NCBI GenBank assembly: GCA_013695355.1
Contig: JACDAQ010000018.1
Location: forward strand, 22,475 to 86,474
DNA length: 64,000 bases
Reading direction: 5' to 3'
Source: Candidatus Protochlamydia sp.
GTDB lineage: Bacteria > Chlamydiota > Chlamydiia > Chlamydiales > Parachlamydiaceae
How positions within the stretch are numbered: the stretch's first letter is position 1; each line of letters begins with the position of its first letter. The translations under genes and the position numbers were made by a program. The notes beneath the pieces were generated by a model. That model saw nothing but the letters and a program-made list of their open reading frames with translations. It had not been told where the DNA came from and did no database searches. This document shows positions 25,898 to 35,660 of this stretch, piece after piece.

Positions 25898-28800
25898 TTA
25901 CTTGACCGTACATCCAATTTCATCAGGATCAGTTGGGCGGATGCTGAAGAAATCTAAAGCTTCGTCAATTTCATAATTCCAACGCCTTCTCCATTTGCTC
26001 TTTTCACGGAAAACATCCTGCTGCCGTTTGGTGATATTTTCAAGTTCTTCGTCTGTATCCACAATCAAAGGACGGATGAAAATCATCAGGTTCCTTCTAT
26101 TGTCAATATTGGCTTTGTTTTTGGAAAGTCCACCAATAATGGGTATACCTCCTAAGCAAGGGATTTGCGTCACCGCTCGTGTTTCATTTCCCTGGATCAT
26201 GCCGCTTAAGATTACAAAAAAGCCGTTTGGAACATGGATACGGGTGACTGTCCGGCTCTTGGACAAGACGGGGATCAAGTTAAAGTCAACATCATTTGGA
26301 TTTCCTGCATTGGCACCACCGGCATCATTTGTCACTTCTTGAACAATGTCTAGTGTAATAATTCCATTATTTCCAATCAATGGAGTGACGCGAAGCGTGG
26401 TACCCACGTCAATAAATTGGAAGTTATTGGTGACAACGCCTCCGATCGCATTTGCAATCGATTGGGTCTTATATCTATCAGTCGAACCCACAAAAACTTC
26501 TGCGGTATTGTTATCTTCCGTAATGATCTTAGGATTAAGGATGATGTTCGTTTTGCCGTCTGTGTGCACTGCGCGGACTAATGCCGCGATTGAATTGAAT
26601 TCCAGCCCTCCGTGAGAAAGAGTGCGGCCGATCACGCCTGCGGTATAGCCATTGCCAGAAAGGAGGTTGCCAGCTGTTAAGACACCAGGAATACCCCCGA
26701 CAACCTCACTTGAAAGGAGACTAGCTGCAAGCGCAGCTCCAGTGCCTAAAAAGTTTTGTCCGCCTGCTAACTCCGGCCCTCCAAAGCGAGTCCCAAAATC
26801 GACCGCATAGTTTAACGAGTCTGTAATCGACGTATCTAAAATCAGCATCTCAATAAAAACCTGATGGAGAGGGATGTCCACTTCCAAAATCAGCTCTTTG
26901 ACACGTTCAAGGGCAGGGATGGTGCCTGTAAAAATAATCGAATTGGACCCCTCCAGCCATTGACTGCTGTTAATTGCAGCGATAAGGTCCAAATTAGCTG
27001 TTCTAGAAACTGCCATACTTTCCGCAATCCGGCGTAAAGCAATTTCGAGCTGGTCTCCACGGCGATATCTTAATTTGTAAATAAAGAATAGCGTTCTTTC
27101 AATGTGCCCTGCGGGGAGATCCTGGATCCAACGGGGGTTTGTTCCAATTCCTCCGGGCATGAACCTGCTCTGCTCAGTAAAAATAGCGGCCCCTTCCCTT
27201 CCCCGTATTCCGATCCCACCTTGTCCGGGCCCTACAAAGGGTCCTGGGATTTGCCCTGGAAATTGTGGGGTCTGACCTGGGATTTGGCCTTGTAGCTGTC
27301 CTGGAGGGATTTGCCCGCCCGTCGTCTGGGGGGCGATAGATTGTGGAGTCAATCCTGGAGTATAAGCAGGACTGCCAGGGTAATTTCCTTCAGAACGAAG
27401 AGGGTTGCCATATTGATCGACCTCTCTTAATCCAAGTCCTCCAGAAGCGGGCGCCCGAAAGCCCCCTGTGCCTTCTTCAACAACCCCGCCTAATCTTCCT
27501 GGGCCGTATCCAGGGCCGCCAGGGCCATATCCAGGACCTGACTCTATATTTTGGAATCTAAGTTTTTCTAAAGAAAGAATTTTGGTCTTTCCTTCGTTGA
27601 TATCGAGGTTTTCCATAACAGCCAAGGCTTTTTCGACCAAAAAAGGATTCGAAACAATAAAAATGCTATTTGAGGCTGCATGAGGAACTAATATAAATGG
27701 ATTACCCTGCGCTATAGGCTGCAATAATTTTGAGGCCAGTTCGCTCAATGATTCCACAAATGAATTCCGCACGACATATTGCCCGACTGTGACTCCGCTA
27801 TTGGGAGCGTCTAGCACGGAGATCAGATCGGCAATTTTGTTTACGCTTGAAACTAGGTCTGTGAGGATAATGTTGTTAGAATCCCTCAACACTTCAACTA
27901 AAGCATCATCAGAGAGAAGAGGTCGGATAATTTCACTTGCCTTTATAGGATCTAAAGTATTCAGCCGGAAAACCCGGGTTACCAGTTCGGTTTCAGTATT
28001 AGTGGGCTCTAACCCGTCAGAAATTATGCGTGAAGGACTCTTCACCCGGGGATTCCGATGGATAATGACATTGTTTCCTTGTTCCATCAGATAGAGATCA
28101 TGGATCCTAAGTTCCTGAAGCAGGGCGGCCATCAGGTTATCCACCGTCGTCGGCTCCTCCGAAACAATTGTGACATTAAATTGCAGATCTTCATCATCAA
28201 AAATAAAATTCTTATTTGAAATGCGGCTGACAAAGCGGATGTACTCCACCATGGCTACATTATTAAAATTAATGGAGCCTACTTCCTGGATAGGTATGCT
28301 GGTAGGGGGAACTGGAGAAATAATTGTCCTTACTCTCTCAGCTGGTTCGATGGGAAGGGAAAGGGAAGGATTAGGCCTTGGGGGTAGGGCATTGGAAGGT
28401 ATTGAAATTGGGATTTCTGGTACAGCAGCAGGCTCTACAATTTGAGTTCTTGGGCGCAAGTCAGCTGGTGCTTGAGAAGTTGTCGTTCTGGTTGTGGTTC
28501 GGGTAGTAGATCCGGTAGGTGTGGGCCTTGTAGTGGTAGTTTCGGAAGTTGTCACAGATTTTCTTGCGGGAGTTGCTGCGGATGGGATCTCATCACCCTC
28601 AGGTGTATTGTCTCTTGCAGCCGAGGGTTTGAGCATAGGCAGCGGGGCACTGAAGGGGGTAAGCGGAGTTTGGTTGCTTAAATCGGTCTGATCATTTGCT
28701 GCTGGATCTGCTTGCACAACTAAATCAGGTTCATTAACTGGCAATCCACTTAAAAACGAGCTGAGCGAATGGGCATGAGAAGTATTTTGAGACTGTTTAA

Positions 28801-29056
28801 TTTCTTGGCCAGGTGCGGAAGAATGCCAAGTAGGTTCAAAATTATTTTCCACAAATTGATGAGCGGGGGGCAGAGGCTTGAGCGCTTCTGAAAAATCCTC
28901 ATGATTTAGGATAGGAGCACGATAGCTTTGATCAAATTCAAAGCCTTGAGCTTCATCCGAGGAATTGATGTAATTCTCTCCCCCTAAATGGCAGGCAAAG
29001 GCCAGCAGCCAGTATTTAAGACGGAAGAGACGTTGGTGTGCAGAAAAAAATTTCAT
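25898..29056 (-). CDS. sctC: T3S outer-membrane secretin SctC (CdsC)
   Basis: 1052 residues forming the outer-membrane ring of the injectisome. The N-terminal 250 residues are low-complexity, rich in Pro/Ala/Thr, with a Thr/Arg-repeat (TTTRPTPTGSTTRTTTRTTT). Secretin N-domains follow (VSRISNKNFIFDDEDLQFNV and VTRVFRLNTLDPIKASEIIR). A Gly/Pro-rich insert (about 510-620: PGYGPGGPGYGPG, then PGQIPGQ repeats) separates them from the secretin core, which ends with VFVGSTDRYKTQSIA, RVTPLIGNNGIITLDIVQEV and RNLMIFIRPLIVDT. It matches chlamydial cdsC by order, being next to the kinase gene. The probable signal sequence lies within the first 30 residues. Confidence 0.93.
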   Translation of the reverse strand: MKFFSAHQRLFRLKYWLLAFACHLGGENYINSSDEAQGFEFDQSYRAPILNHEDFSEALKPLPPAHQFVENNFEPTWHSSAPGQEIKQSQNTSHAHSLSSFLSGLPVNEPDLVVQADPAANDQTDLSNQTPLTPFSAPLPMLKPSAARDNTPEGDEIPSAATPARKSVTTSETTTTRPTPTGSTTRTTTRTTTSQAPADLRPRTQIVEPAAVPEIPISIPSNALPPRPNPSLSLPIEPAERVRTIISPVPPTSIPIQEVGSINFNNVAMVEYIRFVSRISNKNFIFDDEDLQFNVTIVSEEPTTVDNLMAALLQELRIHDLYLMEQGNNVIIHRNPRVKSPSRIISDGLEPTNTETELVTRVFRLNTLDPIKASEIIRPLLSDDALVEVLRDSNNIILTDLVSSVNKIADLISVLDAPNSGVTVGQYVVRNSFVESLSELASKLLQPIAQGNPFILVPHAASNSIFIVSNPFLVEKALAVMENLDINEGKTKILSLEKLRFQNIESGPGYGPGGPGYGPGRLGGVVEEGTGGFRAPASGGLGLREVDQYGNPLRSEGNYPGSPAYTPGLTPQSIAPQTTGGQIPPGQLQGQIPGQTPQFPGQIPGPFVGPGQGGIGIRGREGAAIFTEQSRFMPGGIGTNPRWIQDLPAGHIERTLFFIYKLRYRRGDQLEIALRRIAESMAVSRTANLDLIAAINSSQWLEGSNSIIFTGTIPALERVKELILEVDIPLHQVFIEMLILDTSITDSLNYAVDFGTRFGGPELAGGQNFLGTGAALAASLLSSEVVGGIPGVLTAGNLLSGNGYTAGVIGRTLSHGGLEFNSIAALVRAVHTDGKTNIILNPKIITEDNNTAEVFVGSTDRYKTQSIANAIGGVVTNNFQFIDVGTTLRVTPLIGNNGIITLDIVQEVTNDAGGANAGNPNDVDFNLIPVLSKSRTVTRIHVPNGFFVILSGMIQGNETRAVTQIPCLGGIPIIGGLSKNKANIDNRRNLMIFIRPLIVDTDEELENITKRQQDVFREKSKWRRRWNYEIDEALDFFSIRPTDPDEIGCTVK

Positions 29057-29359
29057 GGAATACTTTATGCGTTTCAGTTAAGAAAGACTTTATTTATACG
29101 ATTTCCAAATGTTAAAGTCTTGTTTTATTCCAAACCTGAGCATTAATTTCCAGAAAAATGCGTCTAAACCCAAAGAATTTTTATTGTCCTTAGGTTTTAT
29201 ACAATAAAGCGGTGAGAAATGCGCACATACAAATTGCAGCGCGCTAAGTTGCAAGTAAAGGATGGAACAGCAGATTTAATTAATGATTATTTGAATTTTA
29301 GCACACAAATCATCCGATCGAAGATTTTGAACAGGTTCTAAGGCAAAATTGATCAATGG
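29057..29359. other. Intergenic region between sctC and the kinase gene
   Basis: No gene seen. It probably carries a separate promoter for sctC. TGAACAGGTTCT at 29328-29339 recurs elsewhere in the window (see findings). Otherwise plain AT-rich sequence. Confidence 0.4.
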
Positions 29360-30943
29360 CTAGTCAATTCTTTGAAGACTCAATAAAATAACTGAACGTT
29401 CATTTTGCGTGCGGGTCAATTTGAATTTTATGCTGCGCAGTATATTATCGACCTGTTTTTGAGGAGAATTGGGAAGGGGCTCGCCTAAACCTACGCCTAA
29501 TTTTTCCAATGTAAATAGAGGATCTTTTGCAGAAATTTCAGGATTTAAAGATGCGCACAACAGAATAAAACTTCCCTCATTCCATTCATGCACAACCTCA
29601 CTAAATTCAGCCAGCGGCTCTAAGCCGAAATGGTGATTTTCAGAAATTAGGGGTTGAATTTTCGATTCTTCATTCTGAATGTAGAACAGGTCTCCGCAGC
29701 CGCAAGAAATGAAACGAAAAGCATTATCTTTGATAGATAAAATAAGACAACAAAAGGTGAAGGTTTTTTTTATCGTACCATCGAGCAAGAGAGTATTGAG
29801 AATGTCTGCCAATTCTTTGGGACTTTTGATTACCTGGCACAGCCCCCTGATAATTCCCCTCAATATGGACGTATAAAATATTCCAGGAGTGCCTTTGACA
29901 GAGGTATCCCCAATGAAAATGGCGAGTTCCTGGGTGGGTAAAGTAATAAAATCTAGATAAATGCTGGAATTTCCCAGGCTTCTAAATGTAGCAAGACCTG
30001 TTTCAATGTGAGGCCAGGCAGGAAGATTTTGAGAGTTTAAAAAAAACTGCGCTTGTCGTAAACTTTCTGACAGATCGCTCAAGGGGGCGAATTCCTTATT
30101 TTCTTTCAGCAAAGCCGAAGAGTGGAGATAAGTGGAAAGATCCGTCATGAAGTCGACAATATCCTGGTAACGGTCTTCAGCTTTTTGTTGCAGGCATTTT
30201 GTCAAAATTTTTTGAAGACCTTTAGGCATAATAGATAGATGAATTTGCCCATGGCTTAACTTTCCCAAAACAAGTTCGTACATAATTATTCCAAGCGAAT
30301 AAATATCGGAAGGGTAAGAAGTCGATTCGGGATCAATTTTTTGCTCAGGGCTCATGTAGATGGGGGTGCCGATCAGGCGCCTTTGAGAGTGCACGTCCGT
30401 AAGCCCTTCTGTCAATAACTGTGCAATTCCAAAATCAATGACCTTGACACCGCCGGTCTCTGTCAGCAAAATATTTTCAGGTTTTAGATCTCTATGAATG
30501 ACACCATGGGCATGAAGATGGCATAAAGCCATAGAAATTTCCATAATGAGCTCTAGAGCATGTTTAAGGGAAATTAAATTCCGCAAAAGATAGTGCTTTA
30601 AGGACACTCCCTGAATATATTCCATGGCAATATAAAGTCCGCCCTCCCATTCGCCCTGGCCGTAAAGTTTAACAATATTGGGATGATCAGCTAATTCAAT
30701 AATTTCAGCTTCTCTAAGAAAACGCTGTACCATTTCAGGGTTGGAAACAAACTCAGGAAAAAGCACTTTTATCGTAATAGGGTCCACAATATCAGGATGG
30801 GTTCCTAAATAAAGAAGGCTCATGCCTCCTCTTTCTAAAAGGGCTTCAATAGTATAAGGTCCGATTTTATTAGGTTTTTCAGGATCATTTTCTGATCTTG
30901 CTGCAGCGGGAATGGTGTTTCGTTTATTCGGAGGTGTGGTCAA
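29360..30943 (-). CDS. Ser/Thr kinase fused to a degenerate SpoIIE/PP2C-like domain (Pkn5 position)
   Basis: 527 residues. Residues 27-275 are a Hanks-type kinase: Gly loop LLERGGMSLLYLG (35-47), K59 in ITIKVL, catalytic loop HRDLKPEN (150-157), DFG (170-172) and SPE (198-200). All key residues are intact. Residues about 295-470 follow the SpoIIE-type phosphatase pattern (LRQAQFFLNSQNLPAW, then IFIGDTSVKGTPGIFYTSIL at 342-361, FRFISCGCGDLFYIQ, NHHFGLEPL), but the first metal-binding GGD is replaced (LGNSSIYLD) and the final Asp-Gly pair is absent (LLCASLNPE). It is thus a probable pseudophosphatase or sensor module. It sits where Chlamydia has pkn5, between sctQ and sctC. FHA-bearing SctD is a possible partner. 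Confidence 0.85.
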   Translation of the reverse strand: MTTPPNKRNTIPAAARSENDPEKPNKIGPYTIEALLERGGMSLLYLGTHPDIVDPITIKVLFPEFVSNPEMVQRFLREAEIIELADHPNIVKLYGQGEWEGGLYIAMEYIQGVSLKHYLLRNLISLKHALELIMEISMALCHLHAHGVIHRDLKPENILLTETGGVKVIDFGIAQLLTEGLTDVHSQRRLIGTPIYMSPEQKIDPESTSYPSDIYSLGIIMYELVLGKLSHGQIHLSIMPKGLQKILTKCLQQKAEDRYQDIVDFMTDLSTYLHSSALLKENKEFAPLSDLSESLRQAQFFLNSQNLPAWPHIETGLATFRSLGNSSIYLDFITLPTQELAIFIGDTSVKGTPGIFYTSILRGIIRGLCQVIKSPKELADILNTLLLDGTIKKTFTFCCLILSIKDNAFRFISCGCGDLFYIQNEESKIQPLISENHHFGLEPLAEFSEVVHEWNEGSFILLCASLNPEISAKDPLFTLEKLGVGLGEPLPNSPQKQVDNILRSIKFKLTRTQNERSVILLSLQRID

Positions 30944-31176
30944 TTGATAATAAACCTCTATTCAAATTATTTCCAAGCGGGCAGCGTTGCTTCGTAGGTA
31001 TTTTTATGCCTTTTAAACAACGCTGTTGTCGGCAGAAAAATATCCTAAAATTGAGTCTATTAGCATTTCCATTACAAACTTTTAGCTTGAAAGCCTCGGA
31101 TGTTAAAATGGCAGGTCAGCTAGTTCAATCGGGAGCTTTCTAAATTAGCGCAAATTTTTTGTTCGCAATATAAAAA

Positions 31177-32496
31177 TTATTGGCCTAATTCCACCACACG
31201 AACACCTAAAGCCTCCCCAATTTTCAAAAGTTCTCCTTTACCAACAACTTTGCCGTTAATTGTTAAATCCACACCATTGGCGGGATTGACATTAATTTCT
31301 AATAGATTACCAGGTTCAAGCCGTAGTAATTGGTCCATGCTCATTTGGATGCAGCCTACTTCTACGGTCAAGGTGACAGGGATTTCCCCTGGCACTAATA
31401 GCTTGCTTTGTGAGGCTCCAGGAACTGCACTGGTAGCGGTTGATTGCTCCCGTGCAGTCTTTTGGCTTTCATCAGGGAAATCTTCGTCTTCTTCCTCGTC
31501 AGTTGGGTCATCTAAGGTAAAAGAATCTTCGTCTTCTGTAAAATCCAGATCACTTAAATCGTCTTCGTCTTCGTCATCATCATGCATTGATTTTTCCATA
31601 GGAGAATTGACCTTTTTGGTTGGTGGGCCCGCTTCATTTAACGGGGTATTAATTTCTTGGAGAACAGGAAGTTCCAAAATTTTAAGAGAATGTTCTTTGA
31701 TTTTTCCGCGAAAGGCAGTTTTCCCATTAACAGTAAGCATGACGCGGCCTGTGAATTCAGGAGGCTCCAAGGTGCAGCTATCTAAAAGAATCAAATCTCC
31801 TAATTCAACCGAGCTCCAATCTTTCAGTGTAAGCTGTGTCTTGCCTGCTTCCAGATGAACTCTCACTTCGACGGCTTTGGCTAGCTCTTGAGTTAAATGG
31901 GAAGAAGCATGGCCGGCAAAATGTTCCACCCAAGAGCGTCTGGCTGCGGGGGAAATAATTAATCTACCCCAAACTGTCTGAGCTTTAAAGCTTAAAGCAA
32001 TATCTAAACAAAGCGAAGCCTCTGAAGGCAGTCCCTTTTGGCTAGTCAGAATGGGAGCGATCGTTTTATCAAAAGGAAGCTGGCTTAAATGATAGAGAGC
32101 TTCCAGGGCAAAAAAACGATAAAAGCTTTCGCTTAAGGAGCGGTCCTGAAAATTTAAGGGGTCGGACTCCTTAGTGAGCAACCAGGTTTCCAAAAGGGTC
32201 ATCTCCTGCTCGGGCATTACCCAGCAAACATCCCCTTTAAAAGTTGGAATAGCAAAGGTAAGGGGAAATGGGGAGTCTCCCAACCCTTCATACAATTCAC
32301 TTGACGAACGCCAATTCAAATCCCTTGGTTCGATGCGCAGCCCTTCCCTTTCAAAAGATTTACCTAGCCTTAGCGCCAGATCTTCCCAGGGAAATGGAGG
32401 GGAGTTTCCGGTCAGTGGACTTTCATCCAAGTTTTTCAACTCGGGTGATATTGTACGTAGCCAATCAAAGGAGCTTGCGGGAGGAGGTGTTGTCAT
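31177..32496 (-). CDS. sctQ: T3S C-ring protein SctQ (CdsQ)
   Basis: 439 residues; cytoplasmic sorting-platform component that docks substrates and ATPase. The C-terminal SpoA/FliN-like domain (about 370-439: VTLTVEVGCIQMSMDQLLRL, NPANGVDLTINGKVVGKGEL) is clear. A second SpoA-like region occurs near 215-280 (LTLKDWSSVELGDLILLD, RVMLTVNGKTAFRGKI). They are separated by a very acidic linker (about 305-345, mostly Asp/Glu/Ser). The position next to the kinase and SctP genes matches chlamydial cdsQ (CT672). The ATG at 32496 begins MTTPPPASSF. Confidence 0.88.
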   Translation of the reverse strand: MTTPPPASSFDWLRTISPELKNLDESPLTGNSPPFPWEDLALRLGKSFEREGLRIEPRDLNWRSSSELYEGLGDSPFPLTFAIPTFKGDVCWVMPEQEMTLLETWLLTKESDPLNFQDRSLSESFYRFFALEALYHLSQLPFDKTIAPILTSQKGLPSEASLCLDIALSFKAQTVWGRLIISPAARRSWVEHFAGHASSHLTQELAKAVEVRVHLEAGKTQLTLKDWSSVELGDLILLDSCTLEPPEFTGRVMLTVNGKTAFRGKIKEHSLKILELPVLQEINTPLNEAGPPTKKVNSPMEKSMHDDDEDEDDLSDLDFTEDEDSFTLDDPTDEEEDEDFPDESQKTAREQSTATSAVPGASQSKLLVPGEIPVTLTVEVGCIQMSMDQLLRLEPGNLLEINVNPANGVDLTINGKVVGKGELLKIGEALGVRVVELGQ

Positions 32497-32763
32497 TTTG
32501 TCATCATGTTAAATTAGTCCTAGTACTAGGAATTAAAGGAAAATAACCTACTGCTGGGATATAAGGAAATAGCACTAGGGTGATTAATTACGGCCTATTA
32601 CATATGTACAATAAAGGACCTTTTTGAAAAAAGAGAATAATCGGTCGGTACAATTTTTTAAACACTTTTTTGGACTTGCGTATATAACTAAATAATGTTG
32701 CTAAAGTTGCAAATTAATTGTTTTTTTCATATTTTCTATTAAATAGCACAGAATCAATATACT

Positions 32764-33804
32764 TTAAATTTCCTCATCTTGATTTTCAAATAAATAGCGC
32801 TCCCTTTTCTGTTCCCTCTCTTCCCTTGCGTAAAAATTTTGAGGTTCAGCATTCAGACTGCTATTTTCTGCCAAAGTTGTGGTCGTTAGCAATCGGACCA
32901 TGATGTCATTACGGGCCAATGTTTCAACTAAAGAATCTTCAATAATTTTGCGGTCAAGGAAAATTTTTGCTTCATCTTTCAAATTAGCGAAAGAAACATT
33001 GAATTCTCTTTTAACTCCTTCAAAGGCAGTAAGTGTGATCGTGGCGTCCTCAAAAAGGGGAGGATAGCGCAATGTTACGATCGTATCGGTCATTCCTTTT
33101 TTTTCAATGGTCTGCAATTCTTTGACCATTTGCTCAACAATTTCATTCACAGCGGTTCTGGTGATTTTTGGCTGATCAGAAATTTGATTAAAGTCAGATG
33201 AGATGCCGATGCCAACTGGTTGCAGCTGCCGATTTTGAGGATCATAGTTTGTGGTAATGATTTCAGGATTTTTGGGAAAGAAATCATTTTTTTTAGAGCT
33301 ATTTAATTTAGCTTTATCTTTTGTAGATGAAAGAGTGTTTTTGTGAGAATGTCCGATTGGATTTATTTTAGGCAATGAAGGTTCAATCGTCTCGTTCATT
33401 TTTATGGTTTCAAAGATTTTATCCTGAGGTAAAATTTCCTGAGGAGCAACACTAAAAAATTCTTCAAAAAAGGGGTGTGGCTGTTCGAAGGATTCACCTT
33501 CGGATGGGGTAATAGCAAATTCAGGCTTTAACAATGAACAATCAGGCGTCGGATCTGCAAATTGAGCAGGAAAACGTCCTTTCGTTTTAGTTTTGGCCAT
33601 TAGCTCAAATAGGGAGGGGGGTGTGCGAGGCTCTTCTAAACGAACGAATGGTTCTTCGTCAGAAGAAGGGTTTTCCTCTTCATGATCAACTAAATTTTGA
33701 AAATTTTTCTTTGCATTAGGGGGTTTCTCAGGTTTTCCTTTGACAGAACGGACGGATTCCCCTTTAAATGATAATTTTGTAATGGTAAATTCATCTGCTG
33801 TCAT
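32764..33804 (-). CDS. SctP-like needle-length regulator, paralogue 1
   Basis: 346 residues. The N-terminus (MTADEFTITKLSFKGES, then PEKPPNAKKNFQNLV) and C-terminus (TDTIVTLRYPPLFEDATITL, REFNVSFANLKDEAKIFLDR) align with the protein at 35661-36986, while the middle is disordered and divergent. SctP/FliK-type proteins pair a flexible N-terminal ruler with a C-terminal substrate-switch domain that contacts the export gate; the C-terminal 120 residues fit that. Which of the two copies has the CT671 role is unclear. It is separated from its sister by the Inc-like gene. The flexible region is about 95 residues shorter than in the sister, so a different measured length or a regulatory role is possible. 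Confidence 0.7.
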   Translation of the reverse strand: MTADEFTITKLSFKGESVRSVKGKPEKPPNAKKNFQNLVDHEEENPSSDEEPFVRLEEPRTPPSLFELMAKTKTKGRFPAQFADPTPDCSLLKPEFAITPSEGESFEQPHPFFEEFFSVAPQEILPQDKIFETIKMNETIEPSLPKINPIGHSHKNTLSSTKDKAKLNSSKKNDFFPKNPEIITTNYDPQNRQLQPVGIGISSDFNQISDQPKITRTAVNEIVEQMVKELQTIEKKGMTDTIVTLRYPPLFEDATITLTAFEGVKREFNVSFANLKDEAKIFLDRKIIEDSLVETLARNDIMVRLLTTTTLAENSSLNAEPQNFYAREEREQKRERYLFENQDEEI

Positions 33805-33985
33805 CTTTTTATCCTAAGTTCTTCATTATTAAAACTAAATTGTACTATAATTAATAAATTGAAACAAGGAAAGAATGAAAAATGTTTTTTTTCTTTCTAA
33901 ACATCACAATGACTGCAACCCCTGTAGCTCATATTGAACTACAGAGATCACAAAATACACAAATAAAGCAGATTTTTGTCCCTAA

Positions 33986-35197
33986 TTAATTTAAATGTAT
34001 GCCTCTGGATTCGAAATCCATTAGGTTATGTTCAAGTTCCTCAGCATCCGTTGCATTCTGATTTTTAATAAAATTATAACCTAAATGCAGGAGAGTGGCC
34101 AAAGCTACGGATGTACATAAAGCAGCTCCAGCAGATACCATTAGGGCTGAACCAGTGAAAGCGCCTGCTAAAACAACTCCTTCTGCAATCAAGCCAAGAG
34201 CTAGGAATGCGATTTCTTGAGTTTTTTTATTAATCAAATTATCAAGAGCAGTTTCTGTTTTTTCTACAACTCTATCAACGCACGCGATGTAGTTAGTTTT
34301 GTAAGCAGGGTAAGACTGATTGAATGCCCACTCCCCATTAAGCTGTCTTAATTGAGATTTTTCATTTTGAAGTTTTTTTAGTTCGCCAAAGGATTTGCCC
34401 ATAAAAAAAAGAGACGCTATAGCCGAAGCAGCCCCTAATCCCTTTATTAACGTTAATCCACCCGTATTGTAAATCTTCATGCTTCCAGTTAAAAATTCAT
34501 TTATGCCATAGTTATTAATATAACTAATAAGTTTGCGATCAAAAATTACTTTGCAACTCACATAAGATAGTAAGCTTAATAAGGGGACTGCATATTTCAT
34601 TTTAATTTGTGACGTAAAAGATTTCTCATCAAAGAGGTTAGTTGTGAGCTCATGTCCTATATTTACCAGATCGCGCGTCTGATGATGAATATAAGTAGGA
34701 ACACTTTCGCGTTCTTCCTCTTCTTCTTGCTCTACTATTACAACATTTTGCTGCACTTCAACAGGCTGCTGATGTAAGTAGATAGGTTGTTGATAGACTT
34801 GCGGTTGGGCTGGTTGCATAGTTTGAGTAGGCTGCTGGTAAGTCTGTTGATACGTTTGCAGCTGTGGATATAGAGTCTGCTGAAAAAGTTGGGGAAGGGC
34901 TTGCTGAGGAAAGTTTGGTTGCTGGTAAGTTTGATGGATCGGCTGATAGGTTTGTTGTTGTAAAGGTTGTTGATAAGTTTGGTAGATTGGCTGTTGGTAT
35001 GTTTGATGGTATACCGGCTGCTGATAAGTTTGCTGAAACAATTGCTGGTTTTGCTGTGGATAAAGAGTCTGTTGAAAGAGTTGAGGAACAGGCTGTTGGG
35101 GCAATGGAGAAGCTGGTTGCTGATACCCTGGCAGAAAAGGATTAAAAGCATTCATTGAATTATTATTAGGATCAAATGTATTAATGTAAGCGGACAT
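33986..35197 (-). CDS. Gln/Tyr-rich protein with Inc-like bilobed hydrophobic domain
   Basis: 403 residues, not a known T3S component. Residues 26-150 are built from repeated QTYQQP, LFQQTLYPQ and QPIYQ units (Gln, Tyr, Pro), a prion-like low-complexity stretch. An acidic EEEEER stretch at 158-163 follows. The C-terminal half has hydrophobic stretches at 201-215 and 245-266, and a paired one at 328-374 (IAFLALGLIAEGVVLAGAFT then GSALMVSAGAALCTSVALAT). The pair separated by a short GAFTGSA turn is the pattern of chlamydial inclusion membrane (Inc) proteins, which are T3S substrates. It lies between the two SctP-like genes, on the same strand. The function is inferred; no homologue was recognised. 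Confidence 0.7.
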   Translation of the reverse strand: MSAYINTFDPNNNSMNAFNPFLPGYQQPASPLPQQPVPQLFQQTLYPQQNQQLFQQTYQQPVYHQTYQQPIYQTYQQPLQQQTYQPIHQTYQQPNFPQQALPQLFQQTLYPQLQTYQQTYQQPTQTMQPAQPQVYQQPIYLHQQPVEVQQNVVIVEQEEEEERESVPTYIHHQTRDLVNIGHELTTNLFDEKSFTSQIKMKYAVPLLSLLSYVSCKVIFDRKLISYINNYGINEFLTGSMKIYNTGGLTLIKGLGAASAIASLFFMGKSFGELKKLQNEKSQLRQLNGEWAFNQSYPAYKTNYIACVDRVVEKTETALDNLINKKTQEIAFLALGLIAEGVVLAGAFTGSALMVSAGAALCTSVALATLLHLGYNFIKNQNATDAEELEHNLMDFESRGIHLN

Positions 35198-35660
35198 AGT
35201 AACCTTCTTTAGATTTATTTTAATTTTAAGATAATTTGTATTTTAAAGAATAATAAAGATAGATTTATTTAAAATCAATATCAAAAGCAATTTGATTTAT
35301 TATTCAATAATTATAAAAGGTAAGCTTATCAATGCTTGATGTTGTTAAAATTAAATATTTATAAAGAAATAATAAATTCGGTATTTCGAAGGGTAACTGT
35401 CCCTTTTAAGAAAAAATCTTGGGGAAATTTTTTTTTTGTACTAGAGCGACATTAATTTTTTTTATAGGGAAGAGCCATATTTGAGTTGATGACAATTGGT
35501 CAGCTTTGCAAATGTCTCTCGATTTAAGATTTAAGTAAAAAGAAGAAACCGCAGAAGCGGGAGAATGCTTAAGTGAAGCGCCGAGCTTTTTACATTGTAA
35601 ACTTCTCTTCGCTTGTAAAGCCTCAACCGTTCTGCGGTTTCTAAATTAAGCCTGTTTCCT
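35198..35660. other. Intergenic region within the T3S locus
   Basis: No gene. It holds the 35544-35642 inverted repeat (separate entry) and AT-rich sequence upstream of the Inc-like gene that may contain its promoter. It breaks the usual tight T3S operon, as expected if the Inc-like gene was inserted. Confidence 0.4.
35544..35642. repeat. 99-bp element bounded by a perfect 13-bp inverted repeat
   Basis: AGAAACCGCAGAA (35544-35556) and TTCTGCGGTTTCT (35630-35642) are exact reverse complements separated by 73 bases, 18 bases after the stop of the SctP-like gene at 35661. The interior has further partial pairing. It could be a folded 3' RNA structure or a small MITE-like insertion. Confidence 0.45.
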
